A stretch of DNA of 64,000 nt from positions 4,162,001 to 4,226,000 of the forward strand of contig NC_014391.1 in assembly GCF_000145235.1 (NCBI RefSeq), given 5' to 3'. Within the stretch, counting starts at the first letter, position 1; the number at the start of each line of letters is the position of its first letter. A program made the position numbers and the translations under genes. Source of the DNA: Micromonospora aurantiaca ATCC 27029. GTDB lineage: Bacteria; Actinomycetota; Actinomycetes; Mycobacteriales; Micromonosporaceae. Below the pieces are notes generated by a model. That model had not been told where the DNA came from, did no database searches, and saw nothing but the letters and a program-made list of their open reading frames with translations. Shown here one piece after another: positions 24,214 through 32,461 of this stretch.

Positions 24214-25290
24214 ATGTTCGATGTCGAGGAGCGCCTCACCCTGGATGAGCGTTCCGCCGTGGACTTCGTCCTCGGCCTGCGCAAGCGCTGGGCGGACACC
24301 GTCTACCCGGCGCTGCGCGAGGAGTACGGCGCCACCGGGGCGTCGGCCACCACCGTCGCCGACGCCGGTCAGGTGCTGCGCGGTCTCCCGCTCTACCCGT
24401 GGTTCAGCCACCTGGAGCGGGTGCAGCAGAAGATGCTGTGGAAGGTCGCCGGCGACGCGGTGCTCAGCCGCCGCGAGGAGCTGACCGGCCAGCTCACCTC
24501 GCTGCCCGAGCAGCCGAAGGGCTCGCTGGAGCTGAACCCCGACCTGGAACTGCCCGACTGGTACACCGACTACGACATCCACATCCAGCCCGGCAGCTTC
24601 TTCTCCGACGACATGTCGGCCTACGTGTACGAGTTCGGCGCGCGCATCGTCATGCTGCGCGACAACGACGGCTACAAGTTCCACACGCTGTTCGCCCAGA
24701 CCGCGCTGCCCGAGCTGCCCGCGGCGACCCGGATCGTCGACATCGGGTGCGGTTTCGGCAAGAGCACCCGCCCACTGCCCGCCAAGTACCCGACCGCGCA
24801 GGTGATCGGCGTGGACCTGGCCGCGCCCGGTCTGCGCCTGGCCCACGCCGAGGCCGAGGCGACCGGAGTCGCGATCGACTACCGGCAGGCCGACGGCCGG
24901 GCCACCGGCATCGAGGCGGACAGCTGCGACGTGGTCACCGGCACGATGGTGCTGCACGAGATGCCCGCCACCGCGATCCGGGAGACGATCGTGGAGGCCG
25001 CGCGCCTGCTCAAGCCGGGCGGCTCGCTGCGCTTCCTGGAGTTCATGCTCACCGGCGACCCGCTGCGCGACGCCACCGTCTACGAGCACGCCGAGCGCAA
25101 CAACGAGCCGTTCTTCCACGACCTGTTCGGCTCCGACCTGATCGAGGTCTGCACCGAGGCCGGTCTGACCGACGTGTCGTGGACCCCGTTCGACGAGCGC
25201 CGCAACGGCGTCCAGCCGCAGGGCTGGGGCGACCGTCCCGAGTGGCACTTCCCCTGGGCCGTACTGGCCGCGACCAAGCCGGAGGCGTGA
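24214..25290 (+). CDS. Class I SAM-dependent methyltransferase with long N-terminal region
   Basis: A 358-residue protein. Residues 1-165 are a helical region unlike known methyltransferase cores; residues about 175-320 are a Rossmann-type domain with VDIGCGFGKSTRP, GVDLAAPGLRLA and CDVVTGTMVLHEMP followed by EAARLLKPGGSLRFLEF. GAGGAG lies 9 nt before the ATG. Its stop overlaps the next start (TGATG). The genes before and after suggest that it methylates, or takes a methyl from, the substrate of the flavin enzyme. Confidence 0.82.
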   Translation: MFDVEERLTLDERSAVDFVLGLRKRWADTVYPALREEYGATGASATTVADAGQVLRGLPLYPWFSHLERVQQKMLWKVAGDAVLSRREELTGQLTSLPEQPKGSLELNPDLELPDWYTDYDIHIQPGSFFSDDMSAYVYEFGARIVMLRDNDGYKFHTLFAQTALPELPAATRIVDIGCGFGKSTRPLPAKYPTAQVIGVDLAAPGLRLAHAEAEATGVAIDYRQADGRATGIEADSCDVVTGTMVLHEMPATAIRETIVEAARLLKPGGSLRFLEFMLTGDPLRDATVYEHAERNNEPFFHDLFGSDLIEVCTEAGLTDVSWTPFDERRNGVQPQGWGDRPEWHFPWAVLAATKPEA

Positions 25291-25601
25291 TGAGCACCGA
25301 GTTCGACTACTTCGGGGACCCCAAGGTCGGCAAGCTGCTCGACCTGGTGCTGCAGCTCTCCACCGAGCTGCACGTGACCCGCCAGCGGGTACGCGTCGTC
25401 GAGGCGCTGCTGACCCGCTCCGGCGCGCTCACCGCGGGCGCCGTCGACGGGTTCGTCTCCACCGAGGAGGAGCAGAAGGTCCTCGACCGCGAGCGGGACG
25501 AGCTGCTGGCCCGCCTCATGCGCATCCTCACCGAGCACGGCCCCGCGGAGCACCCGCTGCGGGACCAGTGGGAGGCGGCGCTGAGCGAGAAGACCGGCTG
25601 A
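25290..25601 (+). CDS. Small helical protein of unknown function
   Basis: A 103-residue acidic protein coupled by one-base overlaps to the methyltransferase before it and the NTF2-like gene after it. It is almost entirely helical by composition, with a heptad-like stretch around residues 15-50 (LLDLVLQLSTELHVTRQRV) and another at 58-83. I recognise no family. Constant coupling with enzymes suggests a subunit or assembly partner. Confidence 0.65.
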   Translation: MSTEFDYFGDPKVGKLLDLVLQLSTELHVTRQRVRVVEALLTRSGALTAGAVDGFVSTEEEQKVLDRERDELLARLMRILTEHGPAEHPLRDQWEAALSEKTG

Positions 25602-25987
25602 TGAGCACACCGGACGCGCCCGGCCTGATCGACAGCTACCTGCAGCTGTGCGAGGACCGCGAACTCGACGAAGCGGGGCGCTTTCTCGCGGAGCGGGCGC
25701 GGTTGGTCTTCCCGGGCGGCCGGGAGTACTCGTCGCTGCGGGAGATGGCGGCCGCGTCGACCGGAACCTACCGGTGGGTGCGCAAGCACCGGGACCGCTA
25801 CCTGGTGGGTGAGGCCGACGGGCGGGTCACCGTGACCTCGCTCGGGCGGCTGTACGGGGAATGGCTCGACGGCACTCCGTTCGAGGACATCCGTTACGCG
25901 GACGTCTTCGTGCTCGACGGCGGACTGATCGTCGAGCAGCACGTCTACAACGATCTGGCACTGGTCGCGCAGCAGCGCGACGCCTGA
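25601..25987 (+). CDS. NTF2-like (SnoaL-type) domain protein
   Basis: A 128-residue alpha+beta protein: LIDSYLQLCEDRELDEAGRFL, then FPGGREYSSLREM and the C-terminal strand pair YADVFVLDGGLIVEQHVYND. Such cone-shaped proteins act as isomerases, cyclases or hydrolases on small ligands, or only bind them. ATG overlaps the preceding stop. Its last codons VAQQRDA and stop are duplicated 33 bp downstream. Confidence 0.78.
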   Translation: MSTPDAPGLIDSYLQLCEDRELDEAGRFLAERARLVFPGGREYSSLREMAAASTGTYRWVRKHRDRYLVGEADGRVTVTSLGRLYGEWLDGTPFEDIRYADVFVLDGGLIVEQHVYNDLALVAQQRDA

Positions 25988-26020
25988 CGGACAACGGTCG
26001 CGCAGCAGCGCGACGCCTGA
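25963..26020 (+). repeat. 25-bp direct repeat duplicating the end of the NTF2-like gene
   Basis: 25963-25987 and 25996-26020 are identical 25-mers including the TGA stop, with 8 bp between them. The second copy is non-coding. It looks like a small local duplication or replication slippage at the 3' end of the gene. Confidence 0.9.
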
Positions 26021-26025
26021 TTCCC

Positions 26026-26055
26026 CCACCTCCGCCGCTCCGGCGGCGGAGGTGG
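26026..26055 (+). terminator. Hairpin between the oxidoreductase and transporter operons
   Basis: A perfect 12-bp stem, 26026-26037 with 26044-26055, loop CTCCGG. It lies 38 bp after the NTF2-like stop and 31 bp before the transporter's binding protein. No long T-run follows, so it may be a partial terminator that sets different expression upstream and downstream, as is common before binding-protein genes. Confidence 0.7.
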
Positions 26056-26086
26056 TCTCCCCCGACTCATGACGAGGTGTGTGCAT

Positions 26087-27199
26087 ATGAAACGAAAGTG
26101 GGCTCTGCTCCCGGCGGCGCTGGCCGCCGCGCTGGTCCTGTCCGCGTGCGGCGGCGGCTCCGACGACGACGGCGCCGGCGGCGAGGGCAAGGAGGCGAAG
26201 CTGACCATGGCCATCGCCTCGGCCGTGATCGGCCCGAAGGAGGAGGTGGCCGTCTACGCGGTCGCCAAGGAACTCGGCTACTTCGCCGAGGAGAAGCTGA
26301 CCGTCGAGACGATCAACGCCGACGGCTCGGTCGCCGCCCTCCAGGCGGTCGCGTCCGGCAGCGGCGACATCACCCCCGCCGACGCCGGCTCGGCGCTCGG
26401 CGCGGCGGAGAAGAACGTGCCGATCAAGGCGATCGGCGGCCTGGTGCAGAACTGGCCGTGGGTGATGGCTGTGAAGCCGGACTCCCCGCTCACCGGTGGC
26501 GCTGACCTGCGCGGCAAGAAGATCGGCGTGATCAGCCTGGCCTCCGGCTCGGCCCCGTACGCCCGCGCCTACGTCAAGGCCGCCGGCCTGGACCCGACCA
26601 AGGACGTCGAGCTTCTGCCGGTGGGCGTGGGCGCGCAGGCCGCCGCCGCGCTCAACGACGGCAAGGTCGACATGCTGGCGCTCTACACCCAGGCGTACGC
26701 GGTCATCGAGAACGCCGGCACCGAGCTGAAGTACCTGACCAACCCGGACGTGTTCTCCGGCATCCGGTCGCTGACCTTCAGCGTCGGCGCCCGTGACTTC
26801 GACGCCAAGAAGGACTCGTACGAGCGGTTCCTGCGCGCGGCGTACAAGGCGATGCTCTTCTCGGCGAAGAACCCCGAGGCCGCCATGAAGATCGGCTACA
26901 AGGTCTTCCCGCAGATCCTCGCCGGCAAGTCCGCCGACGAGCGCCTGAAGGCGGACACCGAGAGCCTGACCGCCTGGCTGAAGACGGCCACCCCGGCCAG
27001 CGGCGACCCGGAGCAGTTCGGCGACTGGGGCGCGATCAGCGACGAGGAGTGGGCGAAGACCCAGGCGTACACCAAGGAGGCCGGGCAGATCACCGGCGAG
27101 GTCGACCTCAAGAAGCTGTGGGATCCGAGCCTGCTCTCCGGCGCCAACAACTTCGACAAGGCCGCGGTGCTGAGCAAGGCCGCGAACTACACCGCCTAG
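26087..27199 (+). CDS. ABC transporter substrate-binding lipoprotein, SsuA/THI5-like
   Basis: A 370-residue lipoprotein: basic N-terminus MKRKW, hydrophobic segment and lipobox LSAC with the lipid-anchored Cys at residue 22. The mature domain starts ...AKLTMAIASAVIGPKE and has the NMT1/SsuA-type pattern ELGYFAEEKLTVE and VASGSGDITPAD. Relatives bind sulfonates, nitrate, taurine or pyrimidine precursors. The ATG at 26087 has GAGGTG upstream. It is the first gene of a complete importer and presumably brings in the substrate of the island. Confidence 0.9.
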   Translation: MKRKWALLPAALAAALVLSACGGGSDDDGAGGEGKEAKLTMAIASAVIGPKEEVAVYAVAKELGYFAEEKLTVETINADGSVAALQAVASGSGDITPADAGSALGAAEKNVPIKAIGGLVQNWPWVMAVKPDSPLTGGADLRGKKIGVISLASGSAPYARAYVKAAGLDPTKDVELLPVGVGAQAAAALNDGKVDMLALYTQAYAVIENAGTELKYLTNPDVFSGIRSLTFSVGARDFDAKKDSYERFLRAAYKAMLFSAKNPEAAMKIGYKVFPQILAGKSADERLKADTESLTAWLKTATPASGDPEQFGDWGAISDEEWAKTQAYTKEAGQITGEVDLKKLWDPSLLSGANNFDKAAVLSKAANYTA

Positions 27200-27224
27200 G
27201 CAGCGGACAGCGGAAGGGATTTCG

Positions 27225-28055
27225 ATGGCCATCAAGGCGACGGCCCGCCGGGCGCAGACGCAGGCTCCGGCATCGGTGTCGGAAGACTCCTGGATCGAGA
27301 TCGACGGGCTGGACAAGGAGTACCGGCCCCGGAAGTCGGCACCGACCCAGGCGTTGAGCGACATCAACCTGACGGTACGTCGCGGCGAGTTCATCTCGGT
27401 CGTGGGACCGTCCGGGTGCGGCAAGACCACTTTGCTGAAGATCCTCGCCGGGCTCAGCCCGAAGACCGGCGGCGCGGTACGGATCGCCGGGCGGGACGTG
27501 ACGAAGCCCCTTCCCGAGGTCGGGATGGTGTTCCAGGCACCGACGCTGCTGCCGTGGCGCACCATCTTCGACAACGTGATGGTGCCGGCGGAGATCCAGC
27601 GACTGGATCCCCGCCGGCACCGGGAACGCGCCCAGCAGTTGCTCGAGATGGTCGGTCTCAACGGCTTCGAGCAGAAGTATCCGCACGAGCTCAGCGGCGG
27701 CATGCAGCAGCGGGCCGGCATCTGCCGGGCGCTGGTGCACGACCCGGCGGTACTGCTGATGGACGAGCCGTTCGGCGCGCTCGACGCGATGACCCGCGAG
27801 TACATGAACGTGGAGCTGCTGCGCATCTGGCAGGAGAGCAACCAGACGATCGTGCTGGTCACGCACTCCATCCCGGAGGCGGTCTTCCTCTCCGACCGGG
27901 TGGTCGTGCTCAGCCCCCGGCCGGGCCGGATCGCGGAGGTCATGGACATCGACCTGGAGCGGCCGCGTGACCTCGGCGTCATGTCGTCCGACCGGGCCGG
28001 GGTCTACGTGGAGCGGATCCGCCGACACTTCAACGCCGCCGGCGTTATCGACTGA
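27225..28055 (+). CDS. ABC importer ATPase, SsuB/TauB-like
   Basis: A 276-residue ATPase: Walker A GPSGCGKTT (about 65-73), Q-loop MVFQAPTLLPWRT, signature LSGGMQQRAGICRAL, Walker B VLLMDEPFGALD and the H-loop VTHS. The PFGALD form is typical of nitrate/sulfonate/taurine ATPases. It has a 20-residue N-terminal extension. It sits between the binding protein and the permease gene. Confidence 0.93.
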   Translation: MAIKATARRAQTQAPASVSEDSWIEIDGLDKEYRPRKSAPTQALSDINLTVRRGEFISVVGPSGCGKTTLLKILAGLSPKTGGAVRIAGRDVTKPLPEVGMVFQAPTLLPWRTIFDNVMVPAEIQRLDPRRHRERAQQLLEMVGLNGFEQKYPHELSGGMQQRAGICRALVHDPAVLLMDEPFGALDAMTREYMNVELLRIWQESNQTIVLVTHSIPEAVFLSDRVVVLSPRPGRIAEVMDIDLERPRDLGVMSSDRAGVYVERIRRHFNAAGVID

Positions 28056-28067
28056 CGAGGGACAGCC

Positions 28068-28928
28068 ATGGCAACAAGCAACCTGGTCCGCGAGCCGGCC
28101 CAGCCACCGGCGCCGTCCGCCCGGCCCGCCAAGCCCGCCCGGCGCAAGTTCGACCTCCGCGAGAAGCCCCAGCTCTGGCTGGTCCCGACGGTCTTCGTCG
28201 TGGTCGTCCTGGCCTGGGAGTACGGCGTCCAGCTCATCGGCGTTGACGAGTACGTCCTGCCGCTGCCGTCGAGCGTGGTCGAGTCGCTGTGGCAGCAGCT
28301 CGGCGACGACCAGTTCTGGGGTCACTTCTGGGTGACCACCCAGGAGGCGCTGCTCGGGTTCGTGATCGGTGTCGGGGCCGCGCTGGTCCTCGGCACGTTC
28401 ATCTCCCAGATCAAGATCGTCGAAGCCACCCTGATGCCGTACATCGTGGCCTTCCAGACCGTCCCGAAGGTCGCCCTGGCCCCGCTGTTCGTGGTCTGGT
28501 TCGGTTTCGGCCTGACCAGCAAGGTGGTCATGGCCGCGGTGATCTCGTTCTTCCCGATGCTCGTCAACGTCATCGAGGGCCTGCGGGCGGCCGACGCCGA
28601 CAAGATCCAGATGCTGACGGTGTTCGGCGCGAGCAAGACCCAGATCTTCCGGATGGTCCGGCTGCCCAGCGCGCTGCCGTTCATCTTCGCCGGCCTGGAC
28701 ATCGGCATCGTCTTCGCCATCCTCGGCGCGGTCGTGGGCGAGTTCATCGGCGCCAAGGAGGGCCTGGGCTACCTGCTGCTGCAGACCAACTACAACTTCG
28801 ACATCGCCGGCATGTTCGCCGTCCTGGTGGTGCTGTCGGTGATGGGTCTGGTGGCGCACTTCGTGATCCGGCTGCTGCAGAAGCGGCTGGCCTTCTGGGC
28901 CGAGGACACGAAGGTGATCGGCGCGTGA
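28068..28928 (+). CDS. ABC importer permease, SsuC/TauC-like
   Basis: A 286-residue membrane protein with six predicted helices. The cytoplasmic coupling loop is EGLRAADADKIQMLTVFGASKTQIFRMV (the EAA-like region, about residues 171-198; key residues G and the ALPF that follow). The N-terminus (1-40) is proline- and lysine-rich and cytoplasmic. It completes the SsuABC-like importer with the two preceding genes. Confidence 0.92.
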   Translation: MATSNLVREPAQPPAPSARPAKPARRKFDLREKPQLWLVPTVFVVVVLAWEYGVQLIGVDEYVLPLPSSVVESLWQQLGDDQFWGHFWVTTQEALLGFVIGVGAALVLGTFISQIKIVEATLMPYIVAFQTVPKVALAPLFVVWFGFGLTSKVVMAAVISFFPMLVNVIEGLRAADADKIQMLTVFGASKTQIFRMVRLPSALPFIFAGLDIGIVFAILGAVVGEFIGAKEGLGYLLLQTNYNFDIAGMFAVLVVLSVMGLVAHFVIRLLQKRLAFWAEDTKVIGA

Positions 28929-29028
28929 CGACAGCTGACGGGACCGTCGTCACGCGTGCGGAGCACCGGCCGGGCGTGGTTCACGCCCGCCCGGCCGGTG
29001 GCCGGACCGGAAAGGCAGGACACGAGAC

Positions 29029-29775
29029 ATGAACACCGACCCGAACCGGTTCGACGGACGGGTGGCAGTGGTGACCGGGGCGGCCCGCGGCATCGGCGCC
29101 CGGATCGCCACGACGCTGGCACAGCGCGGCGCGACGGTGGCGCAGGCCGACCTGCTCGACGACTGGGCGGAGGCCGAGCTGACCGGCGGCGCGCACACCC
29201 GGCACCGGGTGGACGTCCGGTCGGCCGCCTCCTGCACGCAGCTGGTGGCCGAGGTCCTGGACGCCCACGGCCGCCTGGACCTGCTCGTCAACAACGCCGG
29301 GATCGTCCGGCGCGGACCGGCGGCCACGATGTCCGAGGAGGACTTCACCACCGTCCTGGACGTCAACCTGACCGGCACGTTCCGGATGAGCCAGGCCGCG
29401 TACCCGGCGCTGCGGCGCAGCGGCGGCGCGGTGGTGAACATCGGCTCCACGAACGGGCACGTCGCGGTGCTGAACACGCTCGGGTACTGCGTCAGCAAGG
29501 CCGGCGTGATGCACATGGCACGCGTGCTGGCGCTGGAGTGGGCGCCGGACCGGATCCGGGTCAACGCCGTCGGACCCACCATCGTGCCCACCGACATGAC
29601 CTCCGACGTCCGCGGCGACGAGGCGTACCTGGCCGACAAGATGGCGTCGATCCCGCTGGGCCGGATGGCGCAGCCGCAGGACGTCGCCAACGCGGTCGCC
29701 TACCTGCTCAGTGACGCCGCCGCCATGACCACCGGGCAGACGATCTTCGTCGACGGCGGCGTCACCATCCACTGA
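29029..29775 (+). CDS. Short-chain dehydrogenase/reductase
   Basis: A 248-residue classical SDR: cofactor motif TGAARGIG (about 16-23), NNAG (about 87-90), catalytic Ser in NIGSTNG and the YCVSK Tyr-Lys pair (about 155-159). It ends with FVDGGVTIH, typical of oxoacyl-ACP-reductase-like enzymes. It is 100 bp after the permease gene with its own ribosome site. It should oxidise or reduce a hydroxyl of the imported compound. Confidence 0.9.
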   Translation: MNTDPNRFDGRVAVVTGAARGIGARIATTLAQRGATVAQADLLDDWAEAELTGGAHTRHRVDVRSAASCTQLVAEVLDAHGRLDLLVNNAGIVRRGPAATMSEEDFTTVLDVNLTGTFRMSQAAYPALRRSGGAVVNIGSTNGHVAVLNTLGYCVSKAGVMHMARVLALEWAPDRIRVNAVGPTIVPTDMTSDVRGDEAYLADKMASIPLGRMAQPQDVANAVAYLLSDAAAMTTGQTIFVDGGVTIH

Positions 29776-29811
29776 CTTCCCCCCTCCCCGACCCCTTCTG
29801 TGAGGACCACC

Positions 29812-31176
29812 ATGCCCAAACCGGATACCGCGGCCGCGCTTGCGGCCGTCGACGCGCACTTCGACGAGTTCGTCGAGGAGCTCCAGCAGCTGTGCCGCAT
29901 CCGCAGCCGCCGCCAGGAGCCGGAGCAGATGGAGGCCACCGCCGAGTTCATCGCCGGGTCGGTCCGCCGCTGGGGCGGCGAAGCCGAGATCATCCCGTGG
30001 GAGCAGTCGTACCCGTACGTGCTGGCCGAGGTGCCGGGCGAGGGTGACAAGGCGCTGCTGCACTTCACCCACTACGACGTGGAGGTCGAGCCGGCCGGTG
30101 ACGACGCCGTCTGGATCAGCCCGCCGTACGCGGCGGAGATCCACGACGGCCGGCTGTACGCCCGGGGCGTGGCCGACGACAAGGGCGTCGTCATGTCCCG
30201 CATCCACGCGGCGGCGGCCTGGAAGCTGGCCGGGCTGACCCCGCCGGTGACCAACCGGATCATCTTCGAGGGCAAGAAGTGGCTGCACAGCCCGGGTCTG
30301 GGCTCGTTCGTCGAGGCGCACGCCGACCGGCTCGCCAGCGACGCGGCGCTGTGGGAGAACTCCTGGCTCGACGGCGAGGACCGGCTGCTGCTCAAGCTCG
30401 CCGAGAAGGGCGTGCTCTACCTGCGCCTCACCGCGCAGACCCTGCCGCGCGACCTCACCAGCCAGAACACCGCGCTGCTGCCGGCTGCCACGGCCCGGCT
30501 GGCCGCCGCCCTGGCGCAGTTGCAGCGGCCCGACGGCACCGTGACGATCCCCGGTTTCGCCGACGACGCCCGGCCGCCGACCGACGAGGAGCGGGCGCTG
30601 CTGGAGAAGGTGGCGTTCGACGGGGACTTCCTGCGCAAGCGGGCCCAGGTCGACCGGTTCACCGGTGACCTGGACGACCAGGGCGCCGCGGTCGCCATCC
30701 GTACCGTGCCGACGCTCACCGTCGCCGGTTTCGCCGGCGGCGACATGCGCGACGACGTGACGCTCGGCATCCCGTCGACCGCCTCGGCGAAGCTGGAGAT
30801 CCGGCTGGTGCCGGGCCAGGACCCGGACCGGGTGCTCGGCTGCATCCGCGACCACCTGGCCGCGACCGGCTTCGGTGACCTGCGCATCGAGGTGATGGCG
30901 ACCAGCCGGCCCAACCTCACCGACCACCGCGACCCGTTCGTCGCGCTGGTCGCCGACGCGGCCCGCCGGGTGTACGGGACCGAGCCGGTGATCGAGCCGT
31001 ACACGCAGTGGATCGGCAACCAGGGCGTGATCGCCGACCGGCCGATCGTCGGCGTCGGCGTGTCCCGCGCCGACTCCGGTGTGGACGGCCCGAACGAGAA
31101 CATCCGGCTGGACGACTACAAGGCCGGCATCAAGCACGTCATCGAGGTCATGGCGGCGCTGGCGGTGGCCGAGTGA
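29812..31176 (+). CDS. M20-family metallopeptidase-like protein with altered active site
   Basis: A 454-residue member of the M20/M25/M40 fold, with the first metal motif HYDVEVEP and the bridging-Asp region RGVADDKG kept. At the catalytic base and second zinc ligand, where the family has E-G-E-E-E-x-G-S, this protein reads EGKKWLHS; the third ligand region is WENSWL instead of S-D-x-x-W-L, and the final ligand region is GVDGPNENIRL, lacking the His of H-S-P-N-E. Hydrolysis by the standard mechanism therefore looks impossible. Start ATG 29812 after GAGG. It overlaps the next gene (GTGA). Confidence 0.85.
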   Translation: MPKPDTAAALAAVDAHFDEFVEELQQLCRIRSRRQEPEQMEATAEFIAGSVRRWGGEAEIIPWEQSYPYVLAEVPGEGDKALLHFTHYDVEVEPAGDDAVWISPPYAAEIHDGRLYARGVADDKGVVMSRIHAAAAWKLAGLTPPVTNRIIFEGKKWLHSPGLGSFVEAHADRLASDAALWENSWLDGEDRLLLKLAEKGVLYLRLTAQTLPRDLTSQNTALLPAATARLAAALAQLQRPDGTVTIPGFADDARPPTDEERALLEKVAFDGDFLRKRAQVDRFTGDLDDQGAAVAIRTVPTLTVAGFAGGDMRDDVTLGIPSTASAKLEIRLVPGQDPDRVLGCIRDHLAATGFGDLRIEVMATSRPNLTDHRDPFVALVADAARRVYGTEPVIEPYTQWIGNQGVIADRPIVGVGVSRADSGVDGPNENIRLDDYKAGIKHVIEVMAALAVAE

Positions 31177-32000
31177 CCCGGGCCCGCGGCGTGGCCCGCC
31201 GCGCCTACGTCGACGTGCCGTGGGGTCAGGTGCACTACCGGCACGGCGGCGACGCCGACGCCCCGGTGCTGCTGATCCTGCACCAGTCCCCGCTCTCCTC
31301 GGCCACCTACGACGCGGTGATCGAGCCGCTGGCCCGCCGCGGCCTGCGGGTGATCGCCCCGGACACGCCGGGCTTCGGCATGTCCGACGCGCCGCCGCGC
31401 CCGTGGTCCATCCCGGAGTACGCGGCCGGGGTGTGGCAGTTCGCCGACGCCCTCGGGCTGTCCCGGGTACACCTGCTCGGGCAGCACACCGGCGCGATCG
31501 TCGGCGCGGAGGCGCTGATGTCGGCGCCGGAGCGGGTGCACCGGCTGATTCTCCAGGGCATCCCGCTCTACGACGAGCAGGAGCGGGCGGAGAAGAAGCG
31601 GTCGTACGCGCCCGGCTACGTGCCGGCGCGCGACGGCGGGCACCTGAAGGTGATCTGGGACCGGGTGTACGGCCTGTACCCGCGCCTGACCCCGGAGGAG
31701 GCGGACCGGCAGGTCACCGAGTACCTGCTGACCGGACCGGACTACGCGACCGCGTACCGGGCGGTGTTCGACCACCACGTCGACACCGCCGCCCTGGACG
31801 CGCTGCCCATCGTGCTGCTGCACGGCGCCGACGACCTGCTGGACCGGATGACGCCGCAGGTGCGGGCCGCGCTGCCCGGCGCCGAGCTGGTCACCATCCC
31901 CGGCGGCACCGACTTCGTGGCCGACGAGCAGCCGGAGGCGTTCGCCGACGCGGTCGCCGCGCGGGTGCACGCCGACCTCGGGCGGGAGGTGGCGGCATGA
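31173..32000 (+). CDS. Alpha/beta-hydrolase-fold protein with His at the nucleophile position
   Basis: A 275-residue protein with the alpha/beta-hydrolase scaffold: LILHQSPLSSATY (oxyanion region), APDTPGFGMSD, and a C-terminal acid in LLHGADDLLDRM. The nucleophile elbow, normally G-x-S-x-G, is GQHTG, and the usual catalytic His near the C-terminus (G-G-H) is GTD in GGTDFVADEQPEAF. It may be a non-hydrolytic or cofactor-free member of the fold. GTG start in a GTGA overlap with the M20-like gene, and ATGA overlap with the next gene. Confidence 0.83.
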   Translation: MTRARGVARRAYVDVPWGQVHYRHGGDADAPVLLILHQSPLSSATYDAVIEPLARRGLRVIAPDTPGFGMSDAPPRPWSIPEYAAGVWQFADALGLSRVHLLGQHTGAIVGAEALMSAPERVHRLILQGIPLYDEQERAEKKRSYAPGYVPARDGGHLKVIWDRVYGLYPRLTPEEADRQVTEYLLTGPDYATAYRAVFDHHVDTAALDALPIVLLHGADDLLDRMTPQVRAALPGAELVTIPGGTDFVADEQPEAFADAVAARVHADLGREVAA

Positions 32001-32461
32001 GCGCCGGCACCCCGGTGACCGAGGCGAAGGTCGTACCGGCGAACACTGTCTACACCGCCACAGTCGAGGTCTCCGGCGGTCGCGGCGGCAGCGCCCGGTC
32101 GCTGACCGGGTCGCTGCGGGTCGACCTGACCCGCCCCGCGCAGCGGGGTCCGGACGCGCCCGGCACCGACCCGGAGGAGCTGTTCGCGGCCGGCTACGCG
32201 GCCTGCTTCGACAGCGCGCTCGCGGTCGCCGCCCGGCAGGCCGGCGTGCGGCCCGGTCCGACGACCGTCACCGCCTCGGTCTCCCTCGGGCAGACCGACG
32301 ACGGCCGGTACGCGATCGCCGTGGTGCTGGACGTGTCCGCGCCGCAGTGCCCGCAGGCCGACCTGGAGCGCGCAGTGGAGCTGGCCGACCGGATGTGTCC
32401 CTACTCGAACGCCCTGCGGGGCAACACCGCGGTGGCGATCCGGGTCGATGGCCACCGCTGA
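31997..32461 (+). CDS. Ohr/OsmC family thiol peroxidase-like protein
   Basis: A 154-residue protein with both redox cysteines of Ohr: DPEELFAAGYAACFDSAL and RMCPYSNALRGN. Ohr proteins reduce organic and lipid hydroperoxides. Here it is embedded in a catabolic operon rather than beside an OhrR regulator, so it may protect against peroxides made by flavin or oxygenase chemistry on the substrate. The start overlaps the hydrolase stop, and its end overlaps the exporter gene by 14 bp. Confidence 0.9.
   Translation: MSAGTPVTEAKVVPANTVYTATVEVSGGRGGSARSLTGSLRVDLTRPAQRGPDAPGTDPEELFAAGYAACFDSALAVAARQAGVRPGPTTVTASVSLGQTDDGRYAIAVVLDVSAPQCPQADLERAVELADRMCPYSNALRGNTAVAIRVDGHR

Noticed and set aside
26021..26086. 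Thiamine-type riboswitch before the THI5/SsuA-like binding protein
   Set aside because: The leader is only a simple perfect hairpin followed by about 30 nt; no conserved riboswitch core is present.
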